Positions 16,527 to 24,972 of a stretch of DNA of 64,000 nucleotides are shown here, piece after piece. Position 1 is the first letter of the stretch, and the number at the start of each line of letters is the position of its first letter. The notes under the pieces are model-generated. The model was not told where the DNA came from, did not search any database, and saw nothing but the letters and a program-made list of their open reading frames with translations. This stretch comes from an uncultured Oscillospiraceae bacterium (GTDB lineage: Bacteria > Bacillota > Clostridia > Oscillospirales > Oscillospiraceae), in assembly GCA_934646185.1 (NCBI GenBank), contig CAKUEH010000011.1:1-64000 (forward strand), read 5' to 3'. The position numbers and the translations under genes were made by a program.

Positions 16527-17885
16527 TTATGAAATGATCCCGTATTCCGCCTTGACGGTCAGAATGCGCAGGACGCTCTCGTCGATGCGGGCCTGCGAAA
16601 GCGTCCCGTCGGCGACGGCGGCCTTGACCGCGTCAAACGCGGCCTGCAGATCAGACGGCATGAGGATCATATCGCATCCGGCGGCAAGGGCCTTGACGGC
16701 GGCCTCGCCCGCAGAATAATGGTCGGTGATGGAGGCCATGGAGTGGGAGTCCGTGATGATGACGTTCCGGTAGTCCAGTTTGTCGCGCAGGATATCCGTC
16801 ACGATGGACGCGCTCAGATCGGCGGGCGTGTCGCTGCCGGTGACGTTCGGATAGGACAGATGCGAGACCATGACGAACGGGACGCTTCCCTCCGAGGCGA
16901 TGATCGTCTGGAAGGGGATCAGGTCGCAGGCTTCCAGCTCGCCGAGCGTTTTTTCAACGACCGACGTGCCGTTGTGGTCGTCGACCGTAGCGCTGCCGTA
17001 GCCGGGGAAGTGCTTCAGGCACGAGACGATGCCCTCGGCCCGCAGGCTCTTGACGATCACGCCCGCGAGCGACGCGCACAGCTCCGCGTCGGAGCCGAAC
17101 GAGCGGCTGGCGATGACGCTGTCCGCGCCCTGCGCAACGTCCGCGACCGGGGCAAAGTCCAGATTGAAGCCCAGCGCGTGCAGCCCGCCGCCGATGTCCT
17201 GCCCGGCGGCATAGACCGCGGCCGGATCCTGCTGCTTGCCGAGCGAGCGCATGTCGCCGACGGACGGCACGCCCATCTCCGGGTTGCTGCCGACGCGGCT
17301 GACCGTGCCGCCCTCCTCGTCCACGCCGAGAAAGAGCGGGATCTTCGCATAGGACTGCGTGTTTTCCAGCAGTGCGACGGTCTGCTCGCGGTCTTCGAGA
17401 TTCTTCGCGAAATACACGATGCCGCCGACCGGATACTGCGCCAGCGCCTTTTTTGTCGCCTCACCGGCGACAGTCGCGGTATTGACGTTTGTGATGGCCT
17501 CCGGCGTCACGAAGAACAGCTGCCAGAGCTTTTCCTCGTCCGTCATGGTGTCGAGGAGCACCTGCGCCGTCTGCTGCGCGCCGGAAACGGTCATATTGTC
17601 CGGGACCTCCGGATTCTCCGTGCTTTCCTGCGGCTGCGCGTCCGAATCTTCCGGCTGCGCCGCCTCCGCCTGGTCGGGAAGCTCGCCCTCATAGGGTTCT
17701 TCGCGTTCCGGTTCAACGGTCGTCGGCTCAGATGAGAACACGCCGTCCGTCTGAATGGTCTCAGCCTGCTCGGGCTTCTGCTTTTCCGGGAGCGTCTTCC
17801 ACAGAAGCACGCCCACGCCGGCCAGCAGCGCGACGCAGAACAGAACGGCAAGCACGGCGGGTAATTGACTGCGGGGATGATCCAT
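16527..17885 (-). CDS. Glycoside hydrolase family 3 beta-N-acetylhexosaminidase (NagZ-like), membrane-anchored
   Basis: 452 residues: an N-terminal signal-anchor helix (LPAVLAVLFCVALLAGVGVLL), an acidic Pro/Glu linker to about 95, then a GH3 catalytic domain. Motifs: GVDEEGGTVSR, NLDFAPVADV, SRSFGSD, CLKHFPGYG, the loop VDDHNGTS with the catalytic-dyad histidine, and ITDSHSM carrying the presumed nucleophile aspartate. The single-domain layout resembles Gram-positive NagZ, which removes GlcNAc from muropeptides or wall fragments outside the cell. The ATG at 17885 has GAGGT upstream; 12 bp separate it from the DUF1846 gene. Confidence 0.9.
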   Translation of the reverse strand: MDHPRSQLPAVLAVLFCVALLAGVGVLLWKTLPEKQKPEQAETIQTDGVFSSEPTTVEPEREEPYEGELPDQAEAAQPEDSDAQPQESTENPEVPDNMTVSGAQQTAQVLLDTMTDEEKLWQLFFVTPEAITNVNTATVAGEATKKALAQYPVGGIVYFAKNLEDREQTVALLENTQSYAKIPLFLGVDEEGGTVSRVGSNPEMGVPSVGDMRSLGKQQDPAAVYAAGQDIGGGLHALGFNLDFAPVADVAQGADSVIASRSFGSDAELCASLAGVIVKSLRAEGIVSCLKHFPGYGSATVDDHNGTSVVEKTLGELEACDLIPFQTIIASEGSVPFVMVSHLSYPNVTGSDTPADLSASIVTDILRDKLDYRNVIITDSHSMASITDHYSAGEAAVKALAAGCDMILMPSDLQAAFDAVKAAVADGTLSQARIDESVLRILTVKAEYGIIS

Positions 17886-17897
17886 AGCGGTGATACC

Positions 17898-19379
17898 TCA
17901 CTTGTGGTAGAGCGTGTGCGACTGATAGACCGGCTCGAACGTGACGTTCATGCCGAGCCGCTTGAACATGCCCTCGTCGACGGAGGAGAGAATGACGGAC
18001 GAATGCACCTGACTGCCGCGCAGGGAAGCCAGCGCCTCCATCGCGAGCTCGGCGGTCGGATTCGTCACGGCGCTGATGGACAGCGCGATGAGCACCTCGT
18101 CGGTGTGCAGGCGGGGATTGGAATTGCCCAGATGCTCGATTTTCAGATGCTGGATGGGCGCGAGAACCATCGGGGCGATGAGGTTCACGCGGTCGTCGAT
18201 CCCGGCGGAGAGCTTGATCGCGTTCAGAAGCGCGGCGCACGACGCGCCCATCAGGCCGGAGGTCTTGCCGGTGACGAGCCGTCCGTCCGGCAGCTCGATC
18301 GCTGCGGCGGGCGCGCCCGTTTCCGCGGCCTTGGCCCGTGCGGCGGGGACGGTTTTGCGCATGGACACGTCCAGATGCAGCGAATTCATCAGCATTTCCT
18401 GCTTGCGCAGCTCATCGGGCATGGCGATGCCCTTTTTGACCGCGCAGGCGGAGGCAAAATACCGCCGGATGATCTCCTGATACGACGCTTCGCGGCAGGC
18501 CTCGTCGTCACAGATGGCGAAGCCCGCCATGTTGACGCCCATGTCCGTCGGGCTCTTATACGGGCACTCGCCGAAGATGGAACGGAAGATCGTCTCGAGC
18601 ACCGGGAAGATCTCGATATCGCGGTTATAGTTGACCGTCGTTTCGCCGTAGGCTTCGAGATGGAAGGGGTCGATCATGTTGACGTCGGCCAGATCGGCGG
18701 TCGCGGCCTCATAGGCGAGGTTGACCGGGTGCTTCAGCGGCAGATTCCAGATGGGGAACGTCTCATACTTGGCGTATCCCGCGTTCACGCCGCGCTTGTG
18801 CTCCTGATAGAGCTGGCTGAGGCAGGTCGCCATCTTGCCCGAGCCGGGGCCGGGAGCCGTGACAATAACGATGGGGCGGCTGGTCTCGATATATTCATTT
18901 CTGCCGTAGCCGTCGTCGGAGACGATGAGACCAATATTCGAGGGATAATCCGCGATGGGATAGTGCCGGTAGACCTTCACGCCCAGCGCCTCCAGCTTGC
19001 GCTGGAACGCCTCCGCGGCCTGCTGGCCGGCGTACTGCGTGATGACGACGCTGCCGACGTAGAGCCCGATGGAGCGGAACGTGTCGATCAGGCGCATGAC
19101 GTCCAGATCGTAGGTGATGCCGAGATCGCCCCGGCGCTTGTTCATTTCGATGTGCGCGGCGTTGATGGCGATGACAATCTCCGCCTGATCCTTGAGCTGC
19201 AGCAGCACCTTCATCTTGCTGTCCGGCTGGAAGCCGGGCAGGACGCGCGAGGCGTGATAGTCGTCGAACAGCTTGCCGCCAAATTCCAGATAGAGCTTGC
19301 CGCCGAAATGCGCGACGCGCTCCAGGATCCGTTCGGACTGCAGCTTCAAATACTTCTGATTGTCAAATCCAATTTTCAT
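17898..19379 (-). CDS. DUF1846 domain-containing protein
   Basis: A 493-residue soluble protein, the full length of DUF1846, a Firmicutes/Actinobacteria family of uncertain function. Near residue 175 it has APGPGSGKMATC, resembling a nucleotide-binding loop, preceded by IVIVT; other conserved parts are DNQKYLKLQSERILER at the N-terminus and HLGNSNPRLHTDE in the C-terminal domain. Structures of the family suggest a nucleotide- or cofactor-binding enzyme. It heads the minus operon with the GH3 and CapA genes behind a promoter at 19446-19474. Confidence 0.88.
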   Translation of the reverse strand: MKIGFDNQKYLKLQSERILERVAHFGGKLYLEFGGKLFDDYHASRVLPGFQPDSKMKVLLQLKDQAEIVIAINAAHIEMNKRRGDLGITYDLDVMRLIDTFRSIGLYVGSVVITQYAGQQAAEAFQRKLEALGVKVYRHYPIADYPSNIGLIVSDDGYGRNEYIETSRPIVIVTAPGPGSGKMATCLSQLYQEHKRGVNAGYAKYETFPIWNLPLKHPVNLAYEAATADLADVNMIDPFHLEAYGETTVNYNRDIEIFPVLETIFRSIFGECPYKSPTDMGVNMAGFAICDDEACREASYQEIIRRYFASACAVKKGIAMPDELRKQEMLMNSLHLDVSMRKTVPAARAKAAETGAPAAAIELPDGRLVTGKTSGLMGASCAALLNAIKLSAGIDDRVNLIAPMVLAPIQHLKIEHLGNSNPRLHTDEVLIALSISAVTNPTAELAMEALASLRGSQVHSSVILSSVDEGMFKRLGMNVTFEPVYQSHTLYHK

Positions 19380-19445
19380 AATCTTTCCCTTATCCCGTGC
19401 GCGGCAGAGATCTCCGCCGTTTTTGTACCATACTTCACATCATAT

Positions 19446-19474
19446 ATCATAAACCGAAACCGAAAACTTTGCAA
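19446..19474 (-). promoter_or_regulatory. Sigma-A promoter of the DUF1846-GH3-CapA operon
   Basis: On the minus strand TTGCAA (19469-19474), 17 bases, TATGAT (19446-19451). Confidence 0.75.
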
Positions 19475-19547
19475 TCACCAAACAGAAAAACGCAAAAATT
19501 TTCCCCACCCACGAACGCCGCATATTCCGCGCGCTTTGCGGCAAACC

Positions 19548-19576
19548 TTGACTTTGAAGCGAAAAAAACGTATACT
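19548..19576 (+). promoter_or_regulatory. Sigma-A promoter of the topoisomerase pair
   Basis: TTGACT (19548-19553), 17 bases, TATACT (19571-19576), 60 bp before the subunit B start. Confidence 0.85.
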
Positions 19577-19635
19577 ATATCTAATTATAGTGGGCGGAAT
19601 GCCCGTTACAGCACGAAATATTGTGAGGAATCCGC

Positions 19636-21615
19636 ATGAAACAACAAAAAGCCTACGGAAACGAGTCCATCTCGTCTTTGAAGGGCGCGGACCGCGTCCG
19701 GCTGCGGCCGGCGGTCATTTTTGGCTCCGACGGCCTCGAAGGCTGCGAGCACGCCGTCTTTGAAATTCTGTCCAACGCCATCGACGAAGCGCGCGAGGGC
19801 TACGGACGGCAAATTCTCGTCACGCGCTATGAAGACCATTCCATCGAAGTCGAGGACTTTGGCCGCGGCTGTCCGGTCGACTGGAACGAAAAAGAGGGAA
19901 AATACAACTGGGAGCTCGTCTTCTGCGAGCTCTATGCGGGCGGCAAGTACCAGAACAACGCGGGCGGCGATTATGAATTCTCGCTGGGCCTGAACGGCCT
20001 CGGCTCCTGCGCCACGCAGTATTCATCCGAGTATTTTGACGCGACCGTCCGCCGCGACGGGTTCAAATACACCCTGCACTTCGAAAAGGGCGAGCTCGTC
20101 GGCAAAATGAAAAAGGAGCCGACGGACCGCAAGGCCACCGGCTCCGTCTTCCGCTGGAAGCCGGATCTGGCCGTCTTCACCGACATCAACATTCCGAAGG
20201 AATACTTCGAAGACACGCTCAAGCGGCAGGCCGTCGTCAACGCGGGCGTGACGTTCACGTTCCGCGATCAGGAAAACGGGAAATTCGTCAAGACGGATTA
20301 CTGCTATCCCAACGGCATTCTGGATTATGTCAACGAGATCGCGGGCGAGCAGACGCTCACCATGCCGCAGTTCTGGGAGGCCGAGCGCAAGGGCCGCGAC
20401 CGCGAGGACAAGCCCGAGTACAAGGTGCGCATCTCTGCCGCCCTGTGCTTCTCCAACCGCGTCAACCGTCTTGAATACTACCACAATTCCTCGTGGCTCG
20501 AGCACGGCGGCGCGCCGGAAAAGGCCGTCAAAAACGCCTTTGTCTACGCCATCGACGCCTACTGCAAGCAGTCGAACAAATACACCAAGTCGGAATCGAA
20601 GATCACGTTCCAGGACGTGGCTGACTGTCTGGTGCTGGTGACCAACTGCTTCTCCACGCAGACCTCGTATGAGAACCAGACGAAAAAGGCCATCACGAAC
20701 AAATTCGTGCAGGACGCCATGACCGAGTTTTTCCGCGACCGTCTGCACGTCTATTTCATCGAAAACAAGCAGGAGGCCGACCGCATCGCCGATCAGGTGC
20801 TCATCAACAAGCGGAGCCGCGAATCGGCGGAAAAGGCCCGCCTGAACATCAAGAAAAAGCTGACCGGCAGCCTCGATATCGCGAACCGCGTGCAGAAATT
20901 CGTCGACTGCCGCACGAGGGACGTGTCGAAGCGGGAGATCTATATCGTCGAGGGCGATTCTGCGCTCGGTTCGGTCAAGCTCTCGCGCGACGCGGAATTT
21001 CAGGGCATCATGCCCGTGCGCGGCAAGATCCTGAACTGCCTGAAGGCCGATTATGACCGCATTTTCAAGTCCGATATCATTACCGACCTCATCCGCGTGC
21101 TCGGCTGCGGCGTGGAGGTGCAGACGAAAAAGACGAAGGATCTGTCCGCGTTTGATTTGGAAAACCTGCGCTGGAACAAGGTCATCATCTGTACCGATGC
21201 CGACGTCGACGGCTACCAGATCCGCACGCTGATCCTGACCATGATCTACAGGCTCTGCCCGACGCTCATTCAGGAGGGCTATGTGTATATCGCGGAATCC
21301 CCCCTCTATGAGATCACCTGCAAGGACAAGACGTGGTTTGCCTACACCGACGCGGAAAAATCCGAGATCGTCAAAAAGCTCGAGGGCAAAAAGCTCTCCA
21401 TCAACCGCTCCAAGGGCCTTGGCGAAAATGACCCGGAAATGATGTGGATGACGACCATGAACCCCGCCACGCGCCGCCTCATCAAGGTCATGTCCGAGGA
21501 CATGGAGCGCACCATGCAGATCTTCGACCTGCTGCTGGGCGACAATTTACAGGGAAGAAAAGACCACATCGCCGAAAACGGCTACAAATACCTCGACCAG
21601 CTGGACGTGTCGTAA
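19636..21615 (+). CDS. Type IIA DNA topoisomerase subunit B (gyrase/topoisomerase IV B-like)
   Basis: ATPase and TOPRIM subunit of a type IIA topoisomerase, 659 residues. The GHKL ATPase parts are EILSNAIDEA, EVEDFGRGCP and LGLNGLGSC. The TOPRIM parts are YIVEGDSALGSVKL, RGKILN and the acidic CTDADVDGYQIRTL. The C-terminal NRSKGLGENDPEMMWMTTMNP is typical. It differs from ordinary GyrB (FACADIM-like EGDSAGGSAK is here EGDSALGSVK) and has no dnaA/recF neighbour, so it is likely a second enzyme beside gyrase. The subunit A gene follows after a 164-bp repeat. Confidence 0.92.
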   Translation: MKQQKAYGNESISSLKGADRVRLRPAVIFGSDGLEGCEHAVFEILSNAIDEAREGYGRQILVTRYEDHSIEVEDFGRGCPVDWNEKEGKYNWELVFCELYAGGKYQNNAGGDYEFSLGLNGLGSCATQYSSEYFDATVRRDGFKYTLHFEKGELVGKMKKEPTDRKATGSVFRWKPDLAVFTDINIPKEYFEDTLKRQAVVNAGVTFTFRDQENGKFVKTDYCYPNGILDYVNEIAGEQTLTMPQFWEAERKGRDREDKPEYKVRISAALCFSNRVNRLEYYHNSSWLEHGGAPEKAVKNAFVYAIDAYCKQSNKYTKSESKITFQDVADCLVLVTNCFSTQTSYENQTKKAITNKFVQDAMTEFFRDRLHVYFIENKQEADRIADQVLINKRSRESAEKARLNIKKKLTGSLDIANRVQKFVDCRTRDVSKREIYIVEGDSALGSVKLSRDAEFQGIMPVRGKILNCLKADYDRIFKSDIITDLIRVLGCGVEVQTKKTKDLSAFDLENLRWNKVIICTDADVDGYQIRTLILTMIYRLCPTLIQEGYVYIAESPLYEITCKDKTWFAYTDAEKSEIVKKLEGKKLSINRSKGLGENDPEMMWMTTMNPATRRLIKVMSEDMERTMQIFDLLLGDNLQGRKDHIAENGYKYLDQLDVS

Positions 21616-21626
21616 GACACGCCTCC

Positions 21627-21790
21627 CAAGGCTCCCCTTGGGCCCAAGGGGAGCTGGCCCGAAGGGCCTGAGGGGATTCGAACGTAACAAACTTCGGAGC
21701 ACTCTAAAATCTGCAACAGATCCCCTCCGGCATTTGCTTCGCAAATGCCACCTCCCCTTACCGCGCGGAGCGCGGCAAGAGGAGGCTTTG
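21627..21790 (+). repeat. Family 1 long repeat inside the topoisomerase operon
   Basis: Full copy: GCTCCCCTTGGGCCCAAGGGGAGC, then GGCCCGAAGGGCC, GAGGGGATTCGAACG, AGATCCCCTCC, GGCATTTGCTTCGCAAATGCC and CCTCCCC..CCGCGCGGAGCGCGG. Stems differ from the copy at 15078 but stay paired. It fills the gap between the two topoisomerase subunit genes. Confidence 0.85.
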
Positions 21791-21818
21791 AGGAACGAAC
21801 GATAAGGAACGATCAACT

Positions 21819-24056
21819 ATGCCAAAGAAAAAACAACCGGAGAGCAAAAAGCATGACGACCCGAATGTGATGGGCCTGCGGGCGGAGGTGCTCGAGCAGC
21901 CGATCTGTCAGACGCTCGAGTCCAACTACATGCCCTACGCCATGTCGGTCATCGTCTCGCGCGCGATCCCGGAGATCGACGGCTTCAAGCCGTCGCACCG
22001 CAAGCTCCTGTATACCATGTACGAAATGGGACTTCTCACGAAGCCCCGCACGAAATCCGCCAACATCGTCGGCCAGACGATGAAGCTGAACCCGCACGGC
22101 GACTCCGCCATCTACGATACGATGGTCCGCCTCGCCCGCGGCAACGAGACGCTGCTGCACCCGTTTGTCGATTCCAAGGGCAACTTCGGCAAGGTCTATT
22201 CGCGCGATATGGCCTACGCCGCCTCGCGTTATACCGAGGCAAAGCTCGAGCCCATCTGCGCCGAGCTGTTCCGCGACATTGACGCCGATACCGTTGATTT
22301 TGTCGACAATTACGACGGCTCCATGCAGGAGCCCGTCCTGCTCCCGACCACGTTCCCGAACGTGCTGGTCTCGGCCAACATGGGCATCGCCGTCGGCATG
22401 GCGTCGAATATCTGCTCGTTTAATCTGGCCGAGGTCTGCCGGACGGCGGTCGCGCTCATCAAAAACCCGGACGCGGAGCTTCTCGACACGCTCCCGGCCC
22501 CGGATTTCCCGACGGGCGGCGAAATTCTCTACGACCCCGCCCAGATGCAGCAGATCTACGAGACGGGCCGCGGCTCGTTCCGCCTGCGGGCAAAGTGGCG
22601 CTATGTCAAAGAGGGGAACATGATCGAGATCTACGAGATCCCCTATACGACCGCCACGGAGATCATTCTGGACAAGGTCGCCGAGCTCATCAAGGCCAAT
22701 AAGATCCGCGAGATCAGCGACATGCGCGACGAGACCGACCTGAACGGCCTCAAGCTCACCGTCGACTTAAAGCGCGGCGCAGACCCCGACAAGCTCATGC
22801 AGAAGCTGTTCAAGACGACGACCCTGCAGGACGCCTTCGGCTGCAACTTCAATATTCTCATCGCCGGCATGCCGCGCGTGATGGGCGTGCGTGAAATTTT
22901 CTCCGAGTGGACGGCCTGGCGCACCGAATGCGTCCGCCGCCGGCTCTATTTCCAGATGAACAAGAAGAAGGACAAGCTGCACCTTCTCAAGGGCCTCGGC
23001 AAGATCCTTCTCGATATCGACAAGGCCATCCGCATTATCCGCGAGACCGAGCTCGACGCGGAGGTCGTGCCGAACCTCATGATCGGCTTCGGCATCGATC
23101 AGATGCAGGCGGAATACGTCGCGGAGATCAGGCTGCGCAACATCAACAAGGAATTCATCCTGAACCGTCTGAAGGAGACAGAGTCTCTTGAAAAGGAGAT
23201 TGCCGACCTCGAAGCGACGCTGGGCTCTGAAAAGAAGGTGCAGGCGCTGATCTGCAAAGAGCTTGAGCAGGTCGCGCAGAAATACGGCAAAGAGCGCAAA
23301 ACGACCCTTGTCTACGACCATGAGCTGCAGCAGGAGCCGGACGACGAGCCGGAAAACGACTATCCCGTCACGGTATTTGTATCCCGCGAGGGCTATTTCA
23401 AGAAGATCACGGCGCAGTCGCTGCGTATGTCCGGCGAGCAGAAATTCAAGGAGGGCGACGGCCTGCTCCTGACTCGTCCGGCGCAGAACAGCGAAGAGCT
23501 GCTGGTCTTTACCGACAAATATCAGGTCTACAAGACGCGCATCTCCGATTTTGCCGACGGAAAAGCCTCCACGCTCGGAGATTTCCTGCCCGGCAAGCTC
23601 GGCTTCGACGAGGGCGAGAGCTTCCTGACGGTCATTTTCCCCGAAAAATATGAGGGAAATCTGCTCTTCGTGTTCGAAAACGGCAAGGCGGCGAAGGTCG
23701 CCATGAGCTGCTATGACACCAAATCCAACCGCAAGCGGCTGACGGGCGCATACTCCGACAAGAGCCAGATCAGGGCCGTGATCGATCTGCCGGAGGAAAA
23801 GCAGATCGCCGTCCGCGCGACGGACGGGCGCGTGCTCGTGTTCTCCACGGCTCAGCTCGCCGCCAAGACCACGCGCGCCACGCAGGGCGTCGCCGTGATG
23901 AGCCTCAAACGCAAGGCCGTCGTCGAATCGGCTGTGGAGCTGGAAAAAACATCGATCACCAACGTGGGCCGCTACTCGGCCCGGACGCTGCCTGCAGCCG
24001 GGGCGCTCATCCGCGAGGAGGACACCGGCGAAACGCAGATGAAGCTGGATATTTGA
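21819..24056 (+). CDS. Type IIA DNA topoisomerase subunit A (gyrase/topoisomerase IV A-like)
   Basis: DNA-cleaving subunit, 745 residues. Motifs: DGFKPSHRKLLYTMYEMGL (family DGLKPVHRR), NPHGDSAIYDTMVR at the quinolone-pocket region, and AYAASRYTEAKL with the active tyrosine at about 138. A coiled coil follows around residues 440-490. The C-terminal part (about 510-745) carries blade-like repeats and is shorter than that of standard GyrA (about 820 residues), with no clear GyrA-box, which favours decatenation over supercoiling. Start ATG has AAGGA nine bases upstream. It pairs with the B subunit at 19636. Confidence 0.92.
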   Translation: MPKKKQPESKKHDDPNVMGLRAEVLEQPICQTLESNYMPYAMSVIVSRAIPEIDGFKPSHRKLLYTMYEMGLLTKPRTKSANIVGQTMKLNPHGDSAIYDTMVRLARGNETLLHPFVDSKGNFGKVYSRDMAYAASRYTEAKLEPICAELFRDIDADTVDFVDNYDGSMQEPVLLPTTFPNVLVSANMGIAVGMASNICSFNLAEVCRTAVALIKNPDAELLDTLPAPDFPTGGEILYDPAQMQQIYETGRGSFRLRAKWRYVKEGNMIEIYEIPYTTATEIILDKVAELIKANKIREISDMRDETDLNGLKLTVDLKRGADPDKLMQKLFKTTTLQDAFGCNFNILIAGMPRVMGVREIFSEWTAWRTECVRRRLYFQMNKKKDKLHLLKGLGKILLDIDKAIRIIRETELDAEVVPNLMIGFGIDQMQAEYVAEIRLRNINKEFILNRLKETESLEKEIADLEATLGSEKKVQALICKELEQVAQKYGKERKTTLVYDHELQQEPDDEPENDYPVTVFVSREGYFKKITAQSLRMSGEQKFKEGDGLLLTRPAQNSEELLVFTDKYQVYKTRISDFADGKASTLGDFLPGKLGFDEGESFLTVIFPEKYEGNLLFVFENGKAAKVAMSCYDTKSNRKRLTGAYSDKSQIRAVIDLPEEKQIAVRATDGRVLVFSTAQLAAKTTRATQGVAVMSLKRKAVVESAVELEKTSITNVGRYSARTLPAAGALIREEDTGETQMKLDI

Positions 24057-24087
24057 TATCTGACAGGGAATAGGGGAGGACGACGGA

Positions 24088-24954
24088 TTGAAACGTGAAA
24101 CGCTCAAGACCATCTGGCAGATGGGATGGAAGATCACCCTCGGCTGCGCCATTTTCGCGCTCGGCTTCGATCTGTTTCTCGAGCCGAACAGTCTGAACGT
24201 CGGCGGCATGAGCGGTCTTGCGATGGTGCTGCGCGAGCTTCTGGGCTTCGGCCAGATCGGCGTGATGACCATGCTTCTGAACGTGCCGCTGTTCATTCTC
24301 GGCGCGCGCAAGCTGGGAAGAAAATTCCTGTTCGGCTCGCTGGCCGGTATGCTCCTGAGCTCCGCGTTCATCGATCTGTTCGCGTTTATCCCCGCGCCGA
24401 AGACCGAGATCCTGCTCGACAGCCTCTACGGCGGCATCCTCGTCGGTCTCGGCCTCGGTCTCGTGTTCCTGTCCGGCGCGACGACGGGCGGTTCCGACAT
24501 CGCGGCCAAGCTCCTGCGCCGCCGCTTCCGCTCGGCCAGCCTCGGCAAGGTCATGCTGGCTATCGACCTGTTTATCATCACGCTGACCGGCGTCGTGTTC
24601 CATGATCTTTCCAAGACGCTCTACAGCGCGCTGCCGCTGGCAGCGGCGTCGTTCGTGATGGATCAGCTGCTCTACGGGCTCGATCATTCGACCGTCGCGC
24701 TCATCATCTCCGAGCAGTATCAGACTGTTTCCGCGCAGATTGCCGCCCGGCTTGACCGCGGCGCAACCGTGCTCGAGGGAAGCGGCAGCTATACCGGCAA
24801 TCACCGGCCCGTCCTGATGTCGGCTGTCCGCCAGAAGGAGCTGCCGGAGCTCAAATCCATCGTGCGGGAGATCGACCCCGACGCGTTCGTCATCCTGCTG
24901 CCCGCGCACCAGATCCTGGGCGAGGGCTTCCGCGGCGCGGGCGAAGAATTATAA
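24088..24954 (+). CDS. YitT family membrane protein (DUF161/DUF2179)
   Basis: A 288-residue membrane protein with five to six hydrophobic segments in the first 200 residues (ITLGCAIFALGFDLFL, VMTMLLNVPLFILGA, GGILVGLGLGLVFLSGATTGG). A cytoplasmic C-terminal DUF2179 domain follows (QTVSAQIAARLDRGATVLEG...LKSIVREIDPDAFVIL). NSLNVGGMSGLA and SGATTGGSDIAAK are family signatures. The function of the family is not settled. It starts at TTG 24088 with GGGGAGGA seven bases upstream, 31 bp after the topoisomerase, and is probably in the same transcript. Confidence 0.9.
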   Translation: MKRETLKTIWQMGWKITLGCAIFALGFDLFLEPNSLNVGGMSGLAMVLRELLGFGQIGVMTMLLNVPLFILGARKLGRKFLFGSLAGMLLSSAFIDLFAFIPAPKTEILLDSLYGGILVGLGLGLVFLSGATTGGSDIAAKLLRRRFRSASLGKVMLAIDLFIITLTGVVFHDLSKTLYSALPLAAASFVMDQLLYGLDHSTVALIISEQYQTVSAQIAARLDRGATVLEGSGSYTGNHRPVLMSAVRQKELPELKSIVREIDPDAFVILLPAHQILGEGFRGAGEEL

Positions 24955-24972
24955 CGGCAAGGAGGGACTGCT

